A DNA stretch of 64,000 bases, taken from Bretschneidera sinensis. Taxonomy: Eukaryota; Streptophyta; Magnoliopsida; Brassicales; Akaniaceae. Of this stretch, positions 23,806 through 34,885 are shown one piece after another; positions within the stretch are counted from its first letter, which is position 1; each line of letters starts with the position of its first letter. The position numbers and the translations under genes were made by a program. The notes under the pieces were generated by a model, which did not search any database, was not told the origin of the DNA, and worked only from the letters and a program-made list of their open reading frames with translations. Where the stretch lies: the NCBI GenBank assembly GCA_023935145.1, contig CM043698.1:85659001-85723000 (forward strand), read 5' to 3'.

Positions 23806-24675
23806 TTATCTACTTTAATGCACTTGGGTTGCGGTAGTGATATTTTTTTCATATTTCCACCCTTACTCCTTTTAAGTGCTTCTCACAACATGTGTATAAC
23901 TAAGTTCTTTTAAAAGAAAAGTAAGGATAAAATATTTTTAGGCTCATAAAGGTAGGTAAATAGTTTATCGAAATAAACAAGGCTCAATTTTTCTTTTCAA
24001 GAAAAAGGCTCAAATAGGTGACTAGTGATAAATATAGCAATGGTAGGTTTGAAAGGCTCAAACGGTCCAAAAAAATGGCCTATATCATATCCTAAGTAGT
24101 GTGCATTCTAGGAATTCGCCTCAAGTGGTTATCAAGTAAGTTCTAGAGCTTGTTGAGACCGCAAAAATATTCACAAAATAATCACACATAAAATTTCTCT
24201 AGATGTTATAGACTAATCATACAATCTTACCACAAACTAGAGTCTCAAACCAAATGAAGATTGATGCTTAAATTAATTTCAAACTGAAGTAAGATTTAAC
24301 TTCTTCTAAATGCTATATGTTATCTCAATTAAGTTTATGTCATTGACATGTAAATTAACTCTAAGGCAAACACCAAGCATGCTAAAAACAAACAAAAATG
24401 ACACCAAGCAGTTCAATGATATGCAATAAGAAATGTATATCTTCCACCCCCAACTTAAGATTAGCATTGTCTTCAATGAAAAAAAACAAAAGTTAAGGAA
24501 ACTCCATTTTTAACCAACGGTGCGTGGTGTTGAAAGTTGTGCACAATCATTTGAACTACTTCGTTTATTTGTCCCTGAAAAATAAATACTAAAGTAAAAT
24601 TGGAAAACAGCAAAATAATAATAATAAACAAGAAAAAGAAATATGAAAAACAGTAAAACTAAAAGGATACGTTGT
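23806..24675 (-). other. 3' noncoding region of element E
   Basis: Homologous to 6138-7044 of B. On the minus strand the hairpin CATTG-AAGA-CAATG lies at 24465-24478, followed by AAGTTGGGGGT (24447-24457). No gene. Confidence 0.75.
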
Positions 24676-24717
24676 GAGCTGCCTCCCATGAGCGCTAAGT
24701 TTTACGTCTTCAGCCAG
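24676..24717 (-). other. Conserved 3' box, copy in E
   Basis: On the minus strand it begins CTGGCTGAAGACGT and reaches CATGGGAGGCA; the last few bases differ from the other copies. It lies directly after the gag remnant, as in B. Confidence 0.85.
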
Positions 24718-24724
24718 ACGCTCT

Positions 24725-26472
24725 TATTCCCTCTTTAAAAAATATAGGTTGAATGCATCTGCCACTGCTTCTTTACCAAATTAGGTGCTTCTATGCTTGG
24801 GAGGGGCCTCAAGGATGTCATCAGTAACATCCGCAAATTTTGGCTCGATATATGCTCTGGTGAAGCCATGGGTAGGGGTGGACTCCAATGGATTAAGATG
24901 CTGGACCTTTTCCATGAATGAGTCCATCGTGTATGCTTGGTGGCTTTCGTCCACATCCTCTGATTTCTTCGTTGTTGGGATGTGTAAGGACTTACCAGTT
25001 ACTGTCTTAATGGCATTCACCTCCTTCAAATTCTGTTGCGCCAGGTGCTGACCATGGGATGTGGACTGAGCTTGAGCAGGGAACTTACCTCTCTCAGTCA
25101 CACTCAAGTAGCTCATCAACTTGGACATTTGGCTCTTTATCTCCCTATGTTCTTCAACAACTTACACAATTAACGATTCAAGTCTTTTATTAGTCTTACC
25201 CTGTGCCTCAATAAAAGCATGTAAAGTGTCTTATAAACAACTCCTAGAAGACACAGGTGTATGATATGTTGCAGAATATGAGCTAGGGGGTTGTGCAAGC
25301 TGCTGATTTTCAGATTTCCAGCTGAATGTGGGGTTACCGCGCCATCCCGAATTATAGGTATTAGAGAACGGTGTAAAAGGCTTCGTGTACATGCCTAAGG
25401 CATTACATTGTTTCTTATACATCCCTCTCATATCAGCAAATGTGGGACACTCTTGAGCGAGATGGTCTACCTCACCACACATAAAACATGGTTCAAAAGA
25501 TTTTGCATGATTGACCACGTGTGTCGGCTTTGAGCTTTTAGTCTTTAATGCCTCTAGTTCCTTAGTGAGCATCTCGACCTTGGCCTTAAGGTTATCCTCT
25601 TCTCTAAGATGGTAAATTCCACCACCATTTGGGTTCCCTATAGGTCGTGACCTATTTGTACTTTCAGTAGCACTAGGTCCAGTCCAAGTGTGAGCATTTT
25701 CAGCAAGCTCATTGAGGTACTCTATGGCCTCATCAGGATCTTTCTCCAGGAACCCACCATTACACATCATCTCTACGAATTGGCGCTCTCTATATGTAAG
25801 TCCCTCATAAAAATAGCTCACCAAGTGCTAACTCTCATACCTATGGTGAGGGCATATACTCAATAACTCTTTAAATCTTTCCCAAGACTGATATAAGGTC
25901 TCACTATTCTTTTGTGCAAAGGTGGACATTTTCCTTTTCAAAGCGTTGGTCTTATGTTGGGAAAAGTATTTGTTAAAGAAAGCCCGAGTCATCTCAGTCC
26001 ACGACCTAATAGATCGTGGTCTTAGTGAGTATAGCCAACTCTTACCTCTATCCTTCAAAGTGAAAGGAAAGAACTTAAGCCTCACAATGTCATCGGTTTC
26101 ATCTTGACTATGAAAAGTCGCGACCACTTCCTCAAACTCTCTAATGTGCACATATGGGTTTTCATTATCCAAGCCATGAAATGTAGGGAGTAATTGAATC
26201 ATCCCTGGTTTAAGATCTAATTGGCGAGTATTGGCTAGAAACATAATGCATGATGGTGTGGCTGTGCGTGTAAGGTGGAGGTAATCCTGAAGTGTCCTAG
26301 CAACATTCTCATTAAGGTTATCGGCCATGTTAACAAAATCCTCTAAACTATCACTTGGGTTTCCACTATTGGTTGATCTAGGCGAGGGTTCACTATCAGA
26401 CTCGGAAGGAGAGGGTAATTCTAGTTCGGGTCCTCTAATGAATCTACCTCGCAAATCTCTCGGTCTAAGCAT
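24725..26472 (-). pseudogene. gag pseudogene of element E
   Basis: Starts at 26472 (MLRPRDLRGRF) and keeps the gag domain in 26472-25828 and 25824-25231, and the C-terminal region to about 24725. In-frame stops lie at about 25825 (a tryptophan in A), about 25231, near 25165 and near 24780. The CCHC knuckle is intact (CFMC-N4-H-N4-C, about 25465-25505). It is followed immediately by the 43-bp box, the same gag-to-box junction as in B. Confidence 0.85.
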
Positions 26473-26655
26473 ACACCAAATGAATCAGAGGGGAAATAAA
26501 TAAAACAAAATAATAAATAAATAAATAATCAGAAAATTAAAACTAAGGTAAAGGAACAATATTACCGTATTTACAAACTGCTGAAAAGAAAAATATTTAC
26601 AATTCTTCTACCATCACACTCAAAGCTGAGAAGCTTCCTTGTACTTAAGCGCATT

Positions 26656-26673
26656 TCCCCGGCAATGGCGCCA
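26656..26673 (-). other. Primer binding site of element E (tRNA-Asp)
   Basis: TGGCGCCATTGCCGGGGA on the minus strand, one mismatch from the exact complement. Confidence 0.9.
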
Positions 26674-26678
26674 AAATT

Positions 26679-28037
26679 TGATTACGCCCAAAGTATAATG
26701 CAATTATTGTAGTACAGCTTTGGGGTGTCAATTCCACAGGGAAACAAGTTAATTACAAAGAAGGTGTAAACTTTAACTCAAACGATAAAAAATTAAATGA
26801 GAGAATCTGAGAAAATGAGAAAATCAAATTGTGTATATAGATTGAATAATATAAATAAGAAACGACAAGGTTCCAGAAATCCTCCCTAGGTTCGTTGCTC
26901 TAATCCTAACTTGATTCAGTTGGTTTTATCTCGATTGCAAGTTTCACATCCCAAACAGGCAATTGGAAAATATTCAATTAAAGCGCATTTATAAATCCTA
27001 ATGTAATTGTTATGAAATCTTCTTTTACTTTCAAGCACACATGACCTAACTTATAAATTATCAAGAGACGACGATATATCTAAACGACAATATCGCAGCA
27101 ATGGACAAATCTATAAAAGAGATCTACCAGACTCAACCACACCCAAACAGGTACACCTAAGAAAAGCATGACTGAACTTATATGGCAAAGAAGCATGCAA
27201 TCACCGGAGTAATAATAAATCTACTAATTAAATTAAAGAATAAAACATAACAATGTTTAACGAAAATAATTCCACTACAACTGAATCAAATAAAGAAAAA
27301 TAAGAACAACTACACCTAAGGATTCATCCCTTCGCCTTGCTTGGAGACTAGCCAGCCACAGGGCTCATGCTTCCTTGAGTTACCTCCGGCCTCTCAATGA
27401 TCATCCTTAGCTTGCCCTCCAAATTTATACTTCGGGTTCCTCCTAAAAGCCCTCTGGATTGCTCCTAAAGGCCCTCTGGATTCATCCCCGATTGATTTCA
27501 TTGATTGATTGATTGAATGATTGATCCTCAAGCTGAAGTGAAATGGGTCTTATATAGGCAAGCTCCCGAAATGCTTTGTGTTTTTTGACCAATGTGGGAT
27601 ACTACCTGAGTGCGATCGATCGCAGCTTTAGTGCGCTCGATCGTATGTGTGCTCGATCACAGATTGGTGCGCTCAATCAAAGTTGCGCTGCAGAGTACTT
27701 CTTGGTCGATGTGGGATGTGCGCTCGATCGCATGTGTGCTGCAGAGTACTTGGTCGATGTGGGATGTGCGCTCGATCACACTGCTTATGCGCTCGATCGT
27801 AATACAGGCAGCAGTCCATCTTGTCCTTCCAGAAGCATAGGATCTTGGCCTTTTAAGCAACGATCGTTTCTTTTTCTCTTTTAAACTCAAAGTACTTGAA
27901 AATTGCACTGAAATAAGTCAGTGGTCTAATAATATTACTTTAGAGTTATTAACACATAAAAGTGCAATAAAGACCGAGATCAATCCGAAAATGCTAACAA
28001 TTAACCACTGTTGAGAAGCATTTTATGACTCTCATCA
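26679..28037 (-). repeat. 5' LTR of element E (1359 bp)
   Basis: Starts TGATGAGAGTCATAAAATGC and ends GGGCGTAATCA on the minus strand. The central block carries snRNA-type elements and GCGCTCGATCGCA-type palindromes (27608-27805). It includes a tandem duplication of about 50 bp (27687-27737 and 27738-27780). Confidence 0.9.
27549..27765 (-). promoter_or_regulatory. snRNA-like USE + TATA promoter in LTR E
   Basis: On the minus strand perfect ATCCCACATCG copies lie at 27755-27765 and 27707-27717. A one-mismatch copy (ATCCCACATTG) lies at 27590-27600 and TATATAAG at 27549-27556. The spacing from the last USE to TATA is exactly 33 bp. Confidence 0.55.
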
Positions 28038-28503
28038 ATGGGTTTTCAAACACTGGTTTTTGAAAACTCTCTATCAGAGTTTTCAGTCTTAAAACACTGT
28101 CCAGTGTTCACAAATTCACTTTTTTCCCCCAAATCACACTACTTCTCTGCAAACTTAGACCCCTTTCTCTCTCTGTCTTCTCTCTCGATCTCTTATGGGT
28201 TTTTTCATTTTGTCCATCTTCATTTCATTTTTAGAACTTGTGTTCTTCTTGTTCCTCTAGATTTTTTCTTCAAATACACATATTTTGATTTCAAATTTGG
28301 TCATCTCTCTCTAAATCCTTACGGGTTTGCTTTAAAAGCAGAGGATCTGGTAGGGAGTGATTTTTTCCCAGTTGCCCAATTATTGACCTCATCTGCCTTG
28401 GAGAAGCCGCCACTTCCTCCTCCGGTGAGGAGCCCATCGTAGCGATTTTGGTGCTGTTAATCAAGCGAAGGAGCCGATCCAAAGTGCTAGCAAGTAGACC
28501 CCT

Positions 28504-28601
28504 ATGTTCGTCGTCGAATCCACCGTACGGCCTCCTTCCTTAGTTGTCGCGGCCCCAGTGAGTGCTTTTTGGACCTTTTGGGTGTTTATCGCTACTCAAC
28601 A
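28504..28601 (+). CDS. Possible first coding exon of an unidentified host gene
   Basis: An open stretch from ATG (28504) ends at a good donor (ACA then GTAAGTG, 28602). The intron 28602-28771 ends in a pyrimidine-rich tract and AG. The reading frame is compatible with the next exon. It could equally be 5' UTR. I do not recognise the peptide. Confidence 0.3.
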
Positions 28602-28771
28602 GTAAGTGAAGCCCAAAGCTTGATTTTTGGTGAATGTTTTATAACAATGTGACTAATGATAAAATGGCATGACCTGTTGGCCAATTTTACAGGCTGATGT
28701 GTATCTCCAATTTACCTAAGAATTTTCAGGAGAAATTACTTTTCCTTATCTCTTTCTCACTCTATCCTTAG

Positions 28772-28954
28772 TGGGTACAATGGAGTTTCACTGCACAAAG
28801 CTTGTTCAAGATCAAGAACATTTGCTAAGTTCGAGAAATTTGATGGTGACTCTCCTCAAGACAATCTTGAAGGGAGTAAAACATCTTCTTTACAAGCTCA
28901 ATCATCAGTAATTCAACAAGAAGAAGAAGAGGAGGAGGAAGAAGAAGATGATAG
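28772..28954 (+). CDS. Probable exon of an unidentified host gene (acidic, possibly plastid-targeted)
   Basis: An exon between a clear acceptor (CTATCCTTAG, ending 28771) and donor (AG then GTATAG, 28955). The peptide contains a serine/arginine-rich stretch (LHKACSRSRTFAKFEKFDGD), then a run of nine glutamates and two aspartates. That is compatible with the N-terminal region of a plastid-targeted protein, but no family is recognised. The following intron would run to 42043 and contains F and G. Confidence 0.45.
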
Positions 28955-29475
28955 GTATAGTTTCTTAATTAATTGTTTAGTAGTGATTATCTGCTGGGTA
29001 TTTGTTTCTTTTCTGTTCTTGTATAATTTAGTCAATGTGTATATATATATGGAAAACAGTGGTTCTAGGGCTGCCTTTTTGCTAGTGGACTGCAAATTTG
29101 AGAACTATTTTGGAATGCTTATGGAAATTGAATTTCTTCATCACATTTATCAAGAATTTCATACTCATCCATGTGATTACTGTGCCAGAATATTCTGTTA
29201 ATTTATCTGATTTTAGTGTGCCATGGAAATATGTGTTTTTGTGAATTGTGATCTTATGGTTGTTGTGGTGATAACTCTAATTTGCATGTTGACTGGCCAA
29301 GAAACCATCATCAAGCTCAAGTATTGACTTGCAAATAGCTCATGGAGCTTGTTTGCTAGCTTACATAAATAACATGTGGTTTGACTGAGCCTTAACTGAG
29401 ATTAATATTCTGACTTAGTTTCATGAGAATAGGTAAATTTCAATTCATTTTGAACTCTATATTAGGAGAAACATA
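28955..29475 (+). other. Putative intron sequence before the MITE
   Basis: AT-rich, no open frame of note. It continues after the insertions at 41856-42043. Confidence 0.35.
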
Positions 29476-29608
29476 GGCTATGATTGGTAGAGATGAAAAG
29501 TGGAAGGAAGGAAGAGGGAGAGGAAAGAAAAGTGAGAGGATTGATATTTTCTTCCCACGTGTACAAATCACAAAGAGGATTAGGAAGTGAAAGCTAAAAT
29601 AAACTTCT

Positions 29609-30665
29609 TGTTGGTATTTGTCTAAAGTATGCACAAGTCCAACCATGGCTCAAAGATGGTTAAAATCTAAACCAAGGATAGAGGATTAAAGTTCAGTAAG
29701 TTAGAAGGCTGCACACATATGTGTGCATCAATTTGGAGCAAGGGAAGGCTAGGCACACTGGTGTGTGCACTTTAGCACACAAGCTGCTGGAGTGTGTGCA
29801 CTGCTGGGCAGCATCAGTGTGCACCGTGCACCGCCCCCTCTCCAGCGCCCAGCCATCCAAAAAGTAAGCTCTGGGACTGCTCTAGTGGTGCACCGGCCAT
29901 CCACTAGTGGTGCACCATCCAGCAAAGATGCTACTGGGACAGAACCAGCACTGCACCGCTCAGCCAGCCACGGCGCACCGTCCAGCGTGCACATAAGCAC
30001 ACTCTGCCTCAGCGCCTCACTGCGCCCTGCTGAGCGCTGCACCGCAAGGCACACAGCTGCACCCATAGGTAATAGGCATAAAGGCTCTCCAAAGTGTGTG
30101 TGCGCAATACCAAAACGCACAGTACCACTTGAAAAGTGATGAAGGGCTAAGATTAAAAGGAGATCATGATCAAAGGGTGGAGCTTGATTCAGAAGAATTT
30201 CCAAGAAGTGAATGACTATAAATGGGGTTCCCAAGCCTCATTTTTCACATATAGAAAAAAACACATACAAGACACACTTTGAGATCAATTGTAAGAGAGA
30301 ATTGCGTGAGAGACATAAACACAAGAGGGACTCTTTGTAGTGAGGCTGGTTGTAAAGAAGAGAGAGTAGTATAGAGAGAGAGCATTGTAATCTTCTTTCT
30401 TCTCTTCTTGTTTCTTCAAGAACTTGAGCTTCTTGAAGGGGATTACTGTAACTTGTAAGAACCGTTGGAGATAGTGCAAAGAGTTCGGAGGAACTCACAG
30501 GGACGTAGGCACATTGCCGAACCTCGATAACAAATTGCTTGTCTTCTTTCTTTCTTTGATTTTCTGTTCTTGTGTTCGATTGCTGAAATTATTTCTATAA
30601 GTCATTCTACACTTGGGTGTTTGGAAGATCACCACCTGGGCATCTTGTCAAGGTGATTTCCAATA
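29609..30665 (+). repeat. 5' LTR of element F (1057 bp)
   Basis: Starts TGTTGGTATTTGTC and ends TTTCCAATA, one change from the family terminus. TATAAAT is at 30217. A block rich in GTGTGTGCAC and GTGCACC palindromic motifs lies at about 29715-30115. ACGTAGGCACATTGCCGAAC near 30504 is shared with H. Confidence 0.9.
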
Positions 30666-30666
30666 G

Positions 30667-30678
30667 TGGTATCAGAGC
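30667..30678 (+). other. Primer binding site of element F (initiator tRNA-Met)
   Basis: A perfect TGGTATCAGAGC, one base after the LTR. Confidence 0.95.
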
Positions 30679-30906
30679 TGCATAGCTAGGTATCGGAGGA
30701 AGAACAAGATGGTGACGGAGCCAAGACTCTAAGAATCAAAGATTAATTTCTTGGGTGATTCAAGAACGGTGTAAAGATCAAGATCTGATCGTGTTCTTGA
30801 AGGTTTATTCAAAGAACGGTGTTAAGATCCATCTTTAATCTGTGTTCTTGAGGTTGAAGAAAGCATTTGTGGGTAGTTCATAAATTTGGGATCTTGTCCG
30901 TAAAAG

Positions 30907-31730
30907 ATGGCTTCAAATTTCTGTGTAGAGAAGTTTAATGGAAACGAAGACTTTGCCCTTTGGAAGCGGAAGATCAAGGCGGTTCTAATGCAACAGAAAG
31001 TGGACTTGGCTATTTGAGAAGATGATGCTTTTCCAGCAAGTGTCACGAAGGACCAGCGGACTAAGATGAAGAAGATGGTTTACAACACCATTTTCTTGCA
31101 CATGTCGGATAGTGTCACAAGGGAGTGCGGAGACTCAGAGGATCCGGCTGTCATATGGAAGAAACTAGATGAGTTGTTTCTTACCAAAACTCTTCCTAAC
31201 AAGATTTATCTTCTTAAAAGAATCTTTGCTTTTAAAATAGACCCCAGTAAAGAGTTGCAAGATAATCTTGATGTCTTTAATAAGCTAGTTCAAGATTTGG
31301 TTACCTGTAGCATTATTTTTCTTGATGAACAATTGGTTGTCATTTTGTTAAATTCTCTTCCTGATTGCTTTGATAACTTGATTAATGCCATTAAGTATGG
31401 AAGAGATACTTTGACAAAGGAGATTGTGACCAATGCCATAAGGGCACATGATTTCAAGGCCAAGATGAAGGAGACATCAAGTGGTGATGGGCTGTTAGTG
31501 ATAGGAAGGCCAACAACTCGGAATGGCAGTAGCAACCATGGTAACTACCAAGAGAAATCAAGAGGTAGAGGGTAGAACCATGAGAGATCTCATTCCAAGA
31601 CATGACTTGGAGGAGGAAGAAGATGCTTCTACTGCAACAAGGAGGGCCATTTCAAGAAAGATTGCAAGAAGAGCATGTGGGATGAGAGGAGAAGCCACAC
31701 CAATAATTGAGAGGCTTTAGTTGCCAAGGG
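30907..31730 (+). pseudogene. gag pseudogene of element F
   Basis: Starts MASNFCVEKFNGNEDFALWK. A TGA follows at about codon 36, then the frame is open at 31066-31575 (retrotransposon gag/UBN2-type region, WKKLDELFLTKTLPNKIYL). The CCHC knuckle CFYC-N4-H-N4-C lies near 31626-31670. Stops and a frameshift follow before protease. Confidence 0.9.
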
Positions 31731-31779
31731 AGAACAACAAGATGATTTTCTTGTTGTGTGCTCGAATGTGAGCAGGAGA

Positions 31780-33130
31780 CAAGGCAGAAAAGTGGATTCT
31801 TGACTCCGGGTGCACTTATCATGTGTGCCCTCACAAAGAATAGTTCAAGAATTTCAAGGAGGTCAATGATGGAAGGGTCTTCTTGGGGAATGACAATTCT
31901 TACCAAGTGAGAGGGATTGGTGACATTCAATTGAAAATGTTTGATGGAGTCACAAGGCTACTGCGAAATGTAAGATATCTTCCAGATTTGAAGAGGAACT
32001 TGATCTCATTGGGGCAGCTGGATTCCATGGGGTATACATGCAAAGTAGAGGGAGGCAAGATCAAGGTGGCCAAGGGATCTTTAATAGTGATCAAGGCAGC
32101 AAGAAATGATGGACTCTATAAGATGACCGGAGAGACATAAATCAATGATCAAGCAGCAAGCTTGATGGCTGAGATGGACAAGGCAGCCCTTTGGCACACT
32201 TGCTTGGGACACATGAGCGAAAAGGGCCTACAACTGCTTAGCAAGGAAGGTCTACTTGGTGGTGACAAAGTAAAAAAATCAGATTTCTGTGAGAGTTGCA
32301 TTCTTGGGATGTAACACCGGGTCAGCTTCAACACCGGAGTGCACAAGTCCAAAGGGACTCTTGACTACACTCATTCGGACCTTTGGGGACCAGCTAGGAC
32401 ACCAACACAGGGAGGTAACTTTTTCTTTCTGTCTTTAATTGATGATTATTCAAGAAGAGTATGGGTTTATTTTCTTAGGAATAAATCTGATGCCTTGAAT
32501 AAATTTGTTGTGTGAAAGAAGTTGCTGGAAACTCAAATGGGTAGGGTAGTTAAGGCTTTACGAACCGATAATGGCTTAGAATTTTGCAATAATGATTTTG
32601 ATAAATTCTGTGAATTAAATGGCATTCTAAGGCATAGGACGGTTGTGAAAACACCCCAGCAAAATGGAGTTGTTGAAAGAATGAATAGAACCTTCATGGA
32701 GAAGGTTAGGTGCATGTTAATAGGATTCGGGTTACCAAAATATTTTTGGGGAGAAGCTGTGGCTACAGCTGCATACTTGATAAATAGATCACCCTCTAGA
32801 GCTTTAGAGCTCAAGACTCCCATGGAGATGTGGAGTGGAAAACCCCCTGAATTAAACAACCTTAAGACTTTTGGGTGTGCAGCATATGCACATCAAAACG
32901 AGGATAAACTTGGCCCTAGATCTAGAAAATGTGTATTTCTAGGATATGGTGATGGGGTTAAGGGATATAGGTTGTGGTCCTTAGAAAAGAAGGGCATGAA
33001 ATTGATTAGAAGTAGGGATGTTATTTTTAACGAATTATTATTTCCCTACTTGGAGAAAACTAACCCTGCAGGGGCTAGTGAGCAAACCAGCCCGGAAGTT
33101 GTGGAGCATTGCATCAAGGAGAACTCGTAG
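31780..33130 (+). pseudogene. Protease and integrase region of element F
   Basis: The protease active site DSG lies in WILDSGCTYHVCP (about 31791-31830). A TAG stands where related copies have tryptophan. The 31883-32140 frame continues the region (VRYLPDLKRNLISLGQLD). Integrase follows with a pre-integrase region from about 32190, catalytic Asp in HSDLWGP (about 32370), Asp in RTDNGLEF (about 32565) and Glu in QNGVVERMN (about 32665). The long open block is 32522-33130. A TAA near 32312 and a TGA near 32515 interrupt it. Confidence 0.9.
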
Positions 33131-33488
33131 TGGAGGCAAGAGGGTTCGGACCTGGTAGAGCCCTTGGATGAAGGCCATGCTCAAGAAACTCAAGAAGGAG
33201 AGGCTGAACAAGAAGAAGTTAATACAGTAAATGACTACCAGCTCACAAGAGACCGAGAAAGGAGAGTGGTTAGACCGCCCTTGGGATATGGGTTTGCAAA
33301 TGCTGTAGATGTAGCAGCTCTTTGGAGAGAAGGAAAGGTAGAACTAGAAACTTACATGGATGCCATGGAGTGTAAGGATTCGTCAAAGTGGCAGCTGGTT
33401 ATGGTGGAGAAAATGGAGTCTTTGATGAAGAACAACTCTTGGGAGTTGGTGCCTAAACCTGAAAAACAGAGAGTTGTGGATTGTAGAT
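33131..33488 (+). pseudogene. N-terminal RT fragment of element F, cut by element G
   Basis: Open from 33164. It ends in QRVVDCR at the G insertion. The last five bases TAGAT (33484-33488) are the target duplication, and the RT frame resumes at 39163. Confidence 0.9.
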
Positions 33489-34754
33489 TGATGAGTCTAA
33501 AATATTGCATATTTTAGACCCTTAACTTATATTTGTTATGCTCTTAGTTAGTATTATTTTACTCTATTTTACGTTTTTCTTGTGTTTTGTGTGTTTTTAC
33601 AGCTTTGTGGAGAAAGTGCAGCATTTCAGGTTGATTTGAAGCTTCTGGAGACATTGCGCTCGATCGCAACAGACATGCGATCGAGCGCACCAGCGCTCGA
33701 GCGCACCTGCCTTTGAACGAGCGCAAGGTCAACATCCCACATCGAAATATTTGAAGATCAGTGCATCTGCGATCGATCGCAGCAGACATGCGATCGAGCG
33801 CACATGAGATCGTGCGCACAAGACATGCGATCGATCGTACCTGCGATCGATCGCACCACACTGCGATCGAGCGCACACGGGCCTGTATCCCACATCGTTT
33901 CTGCAACCTGTTTTACTCCGGGTCTTCCCCTATATAAACACCATTTGGCTTCATAATCCAATGTACAATTCCTAAGCCACTTTGGTGTTTACCGGTGGAC
34001 TTCCGCCAGCATTCTGGTGGATCCCGAAGGCATTGCTACCACGAGGGGAAGCGCCGCTCGGCAGCGAGTGGAATTTCTTCCATGTAAAGTTGTTTATTTA
34101 TTTCTTTATATTCAGTTGTTTTTAGTTTAAATGTTTAGCACTTGTTATTATAGTTTTATAGTTATGAGTGGCTAGACTCTTCAGCTAAGGTTGAAGATGA
34201 AGCCCCGCCATTGTTTGGCGTAGTAGTTCAGATTTGCTTGTACAAATCTGACAATTTTTAGTATAAATGTTCTGTCAATTATTTGAGTTAATCTTATAAT
34301 TGATTGAGTTTAAATTGTCTGTTGGATTTTCTTTGTGTTTCATCTGATGGATACATTGAATGCTTTTCGATTAAATTGGATTCCCTTTGTGATTTGTTAA
34401 GAGCGGATACATCGGGTGCTTTTGGTTTAGTTGGGATATTCTTTGTTTTTTATCTTATAGTTGGATTCATTGAATGTTTTGATAGGCTATATTTTTAGAA
34501 CATGTATGCTTAACTTCGGTGGGGTGGATTCGGAAATCTTAGTGCTTTTTATTATTAGTTTTTAAAATCAATTTAATTTAGTTTTAATTTATTTTACAAA
34601 TTATCATTCAAAATTCGGAACTAGGTTAAGATAGAGTTAATTTAGATTGAAAATATACTTTCACAACGCAATTCCCTGTGGATTCGACCTCGCACTTGCA
34701 CACACTATATTGCAAACGACTCGTGCGCTTGCGAGTAAATTAAAACTCACAACA
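33489..34754 (+). repeat. 5' LTR of element G (1266 bp)
   Basis: Starts TGATGAGTCTAAAATATTGC and ends CTCACAACA. Seven or more GCGATCGATCGCA/GCGATCGAGCGCAC palindromic motifs lie at 33655-33875. A snRNA-type promoter lies at 33734-33938. Confidence 0.95.
33734..33938 (+). promoter_or_regulatory. snRNA-like USE + TATA promoter in 5' LTR of G
   Basis: Perfect ATCCCACATCG occurs at 33734-33744 and 33887-33897, and TATATAAA at 33931. The gap 33898-33930 is exactly 33 bp. The same arrangement occurs in the 3' LTR (38142-38152, 38295-38305, 38339). Confidence 0.65.
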
Positions 34755-34760
34755 AGTTTT

Positions 34761-34778
34761 TGGCGCCGTTGCCGGGGA
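34761..34778 (+). other. Primer binding site of element G (tRNA-Asp)
   Basis: A perfect TGGCGCCGTTGCCGGGGA. Confidence 0.97.
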
Positions 34779-34844
34779 ATTGTTTGGTTTGTGAAAATTT
34801 TTGGTCTAAAATGATTTTATTTTTCTACTAGTTAGTTATTTTTT

Positions 34845-34848
<4 letters not shown>

Positions 34849-34883
<35 letters not shown>
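34849..34883 (+). repeat. Run of about 35 A residues in the leader of G
   Basis: Lies between the primer site and the start of the long frame, so it would be part of the transcribed leader. Confidence 0.9.

Positions 34884-34885
<2 letters not shown>

Larger units (their letters stand above)
23446..28037 (-). mobile_element. Element E: pol-less Athila-like element with target duplication ATGGG
   Basis: Flanked by ATGGG at 23441-23445 and 28038-28042. On the minus strand it runs 5' LTR (28037-26679), tRNA-Asp primer site, gag remnant (26472-24725), 43-bp box, hairpin, noncoding 3' region and a 3' LTR reduced to its last 357 bp (23802-23446). The loss of the first part of the 3' LTR must postdate insertion, because both duplications remain. 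There is no pol. Confidence 0.9.

Noticed and set aside
28038..28442. 134-codon frame downstream of element E
   Set aside because: No domain, biased pyrimidine-rich composition; more like promoter or 5' UTR DNA.
29749..30234. Long frames on both strands of the F LTR (again at 40818-41267)
   Set aside because: Both strands are open because of GC-rich GTGCACC-type repeats in the LTR; no protein-like features.
33559..33961. Overlapping minus-strand frames (and the same at 37967-38369) with repeated VRSIACL/LDRMS-like peptides
   Set aside because: They are translations of the GCGATCGATCGC palindrome array in the two LTRs of G.
34849..34883. Poly(A) tail of a LINE, SINE or processed pseudogene
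   Set aside because: It lies inside a bounded LTR element with no target duplication or body of its own.
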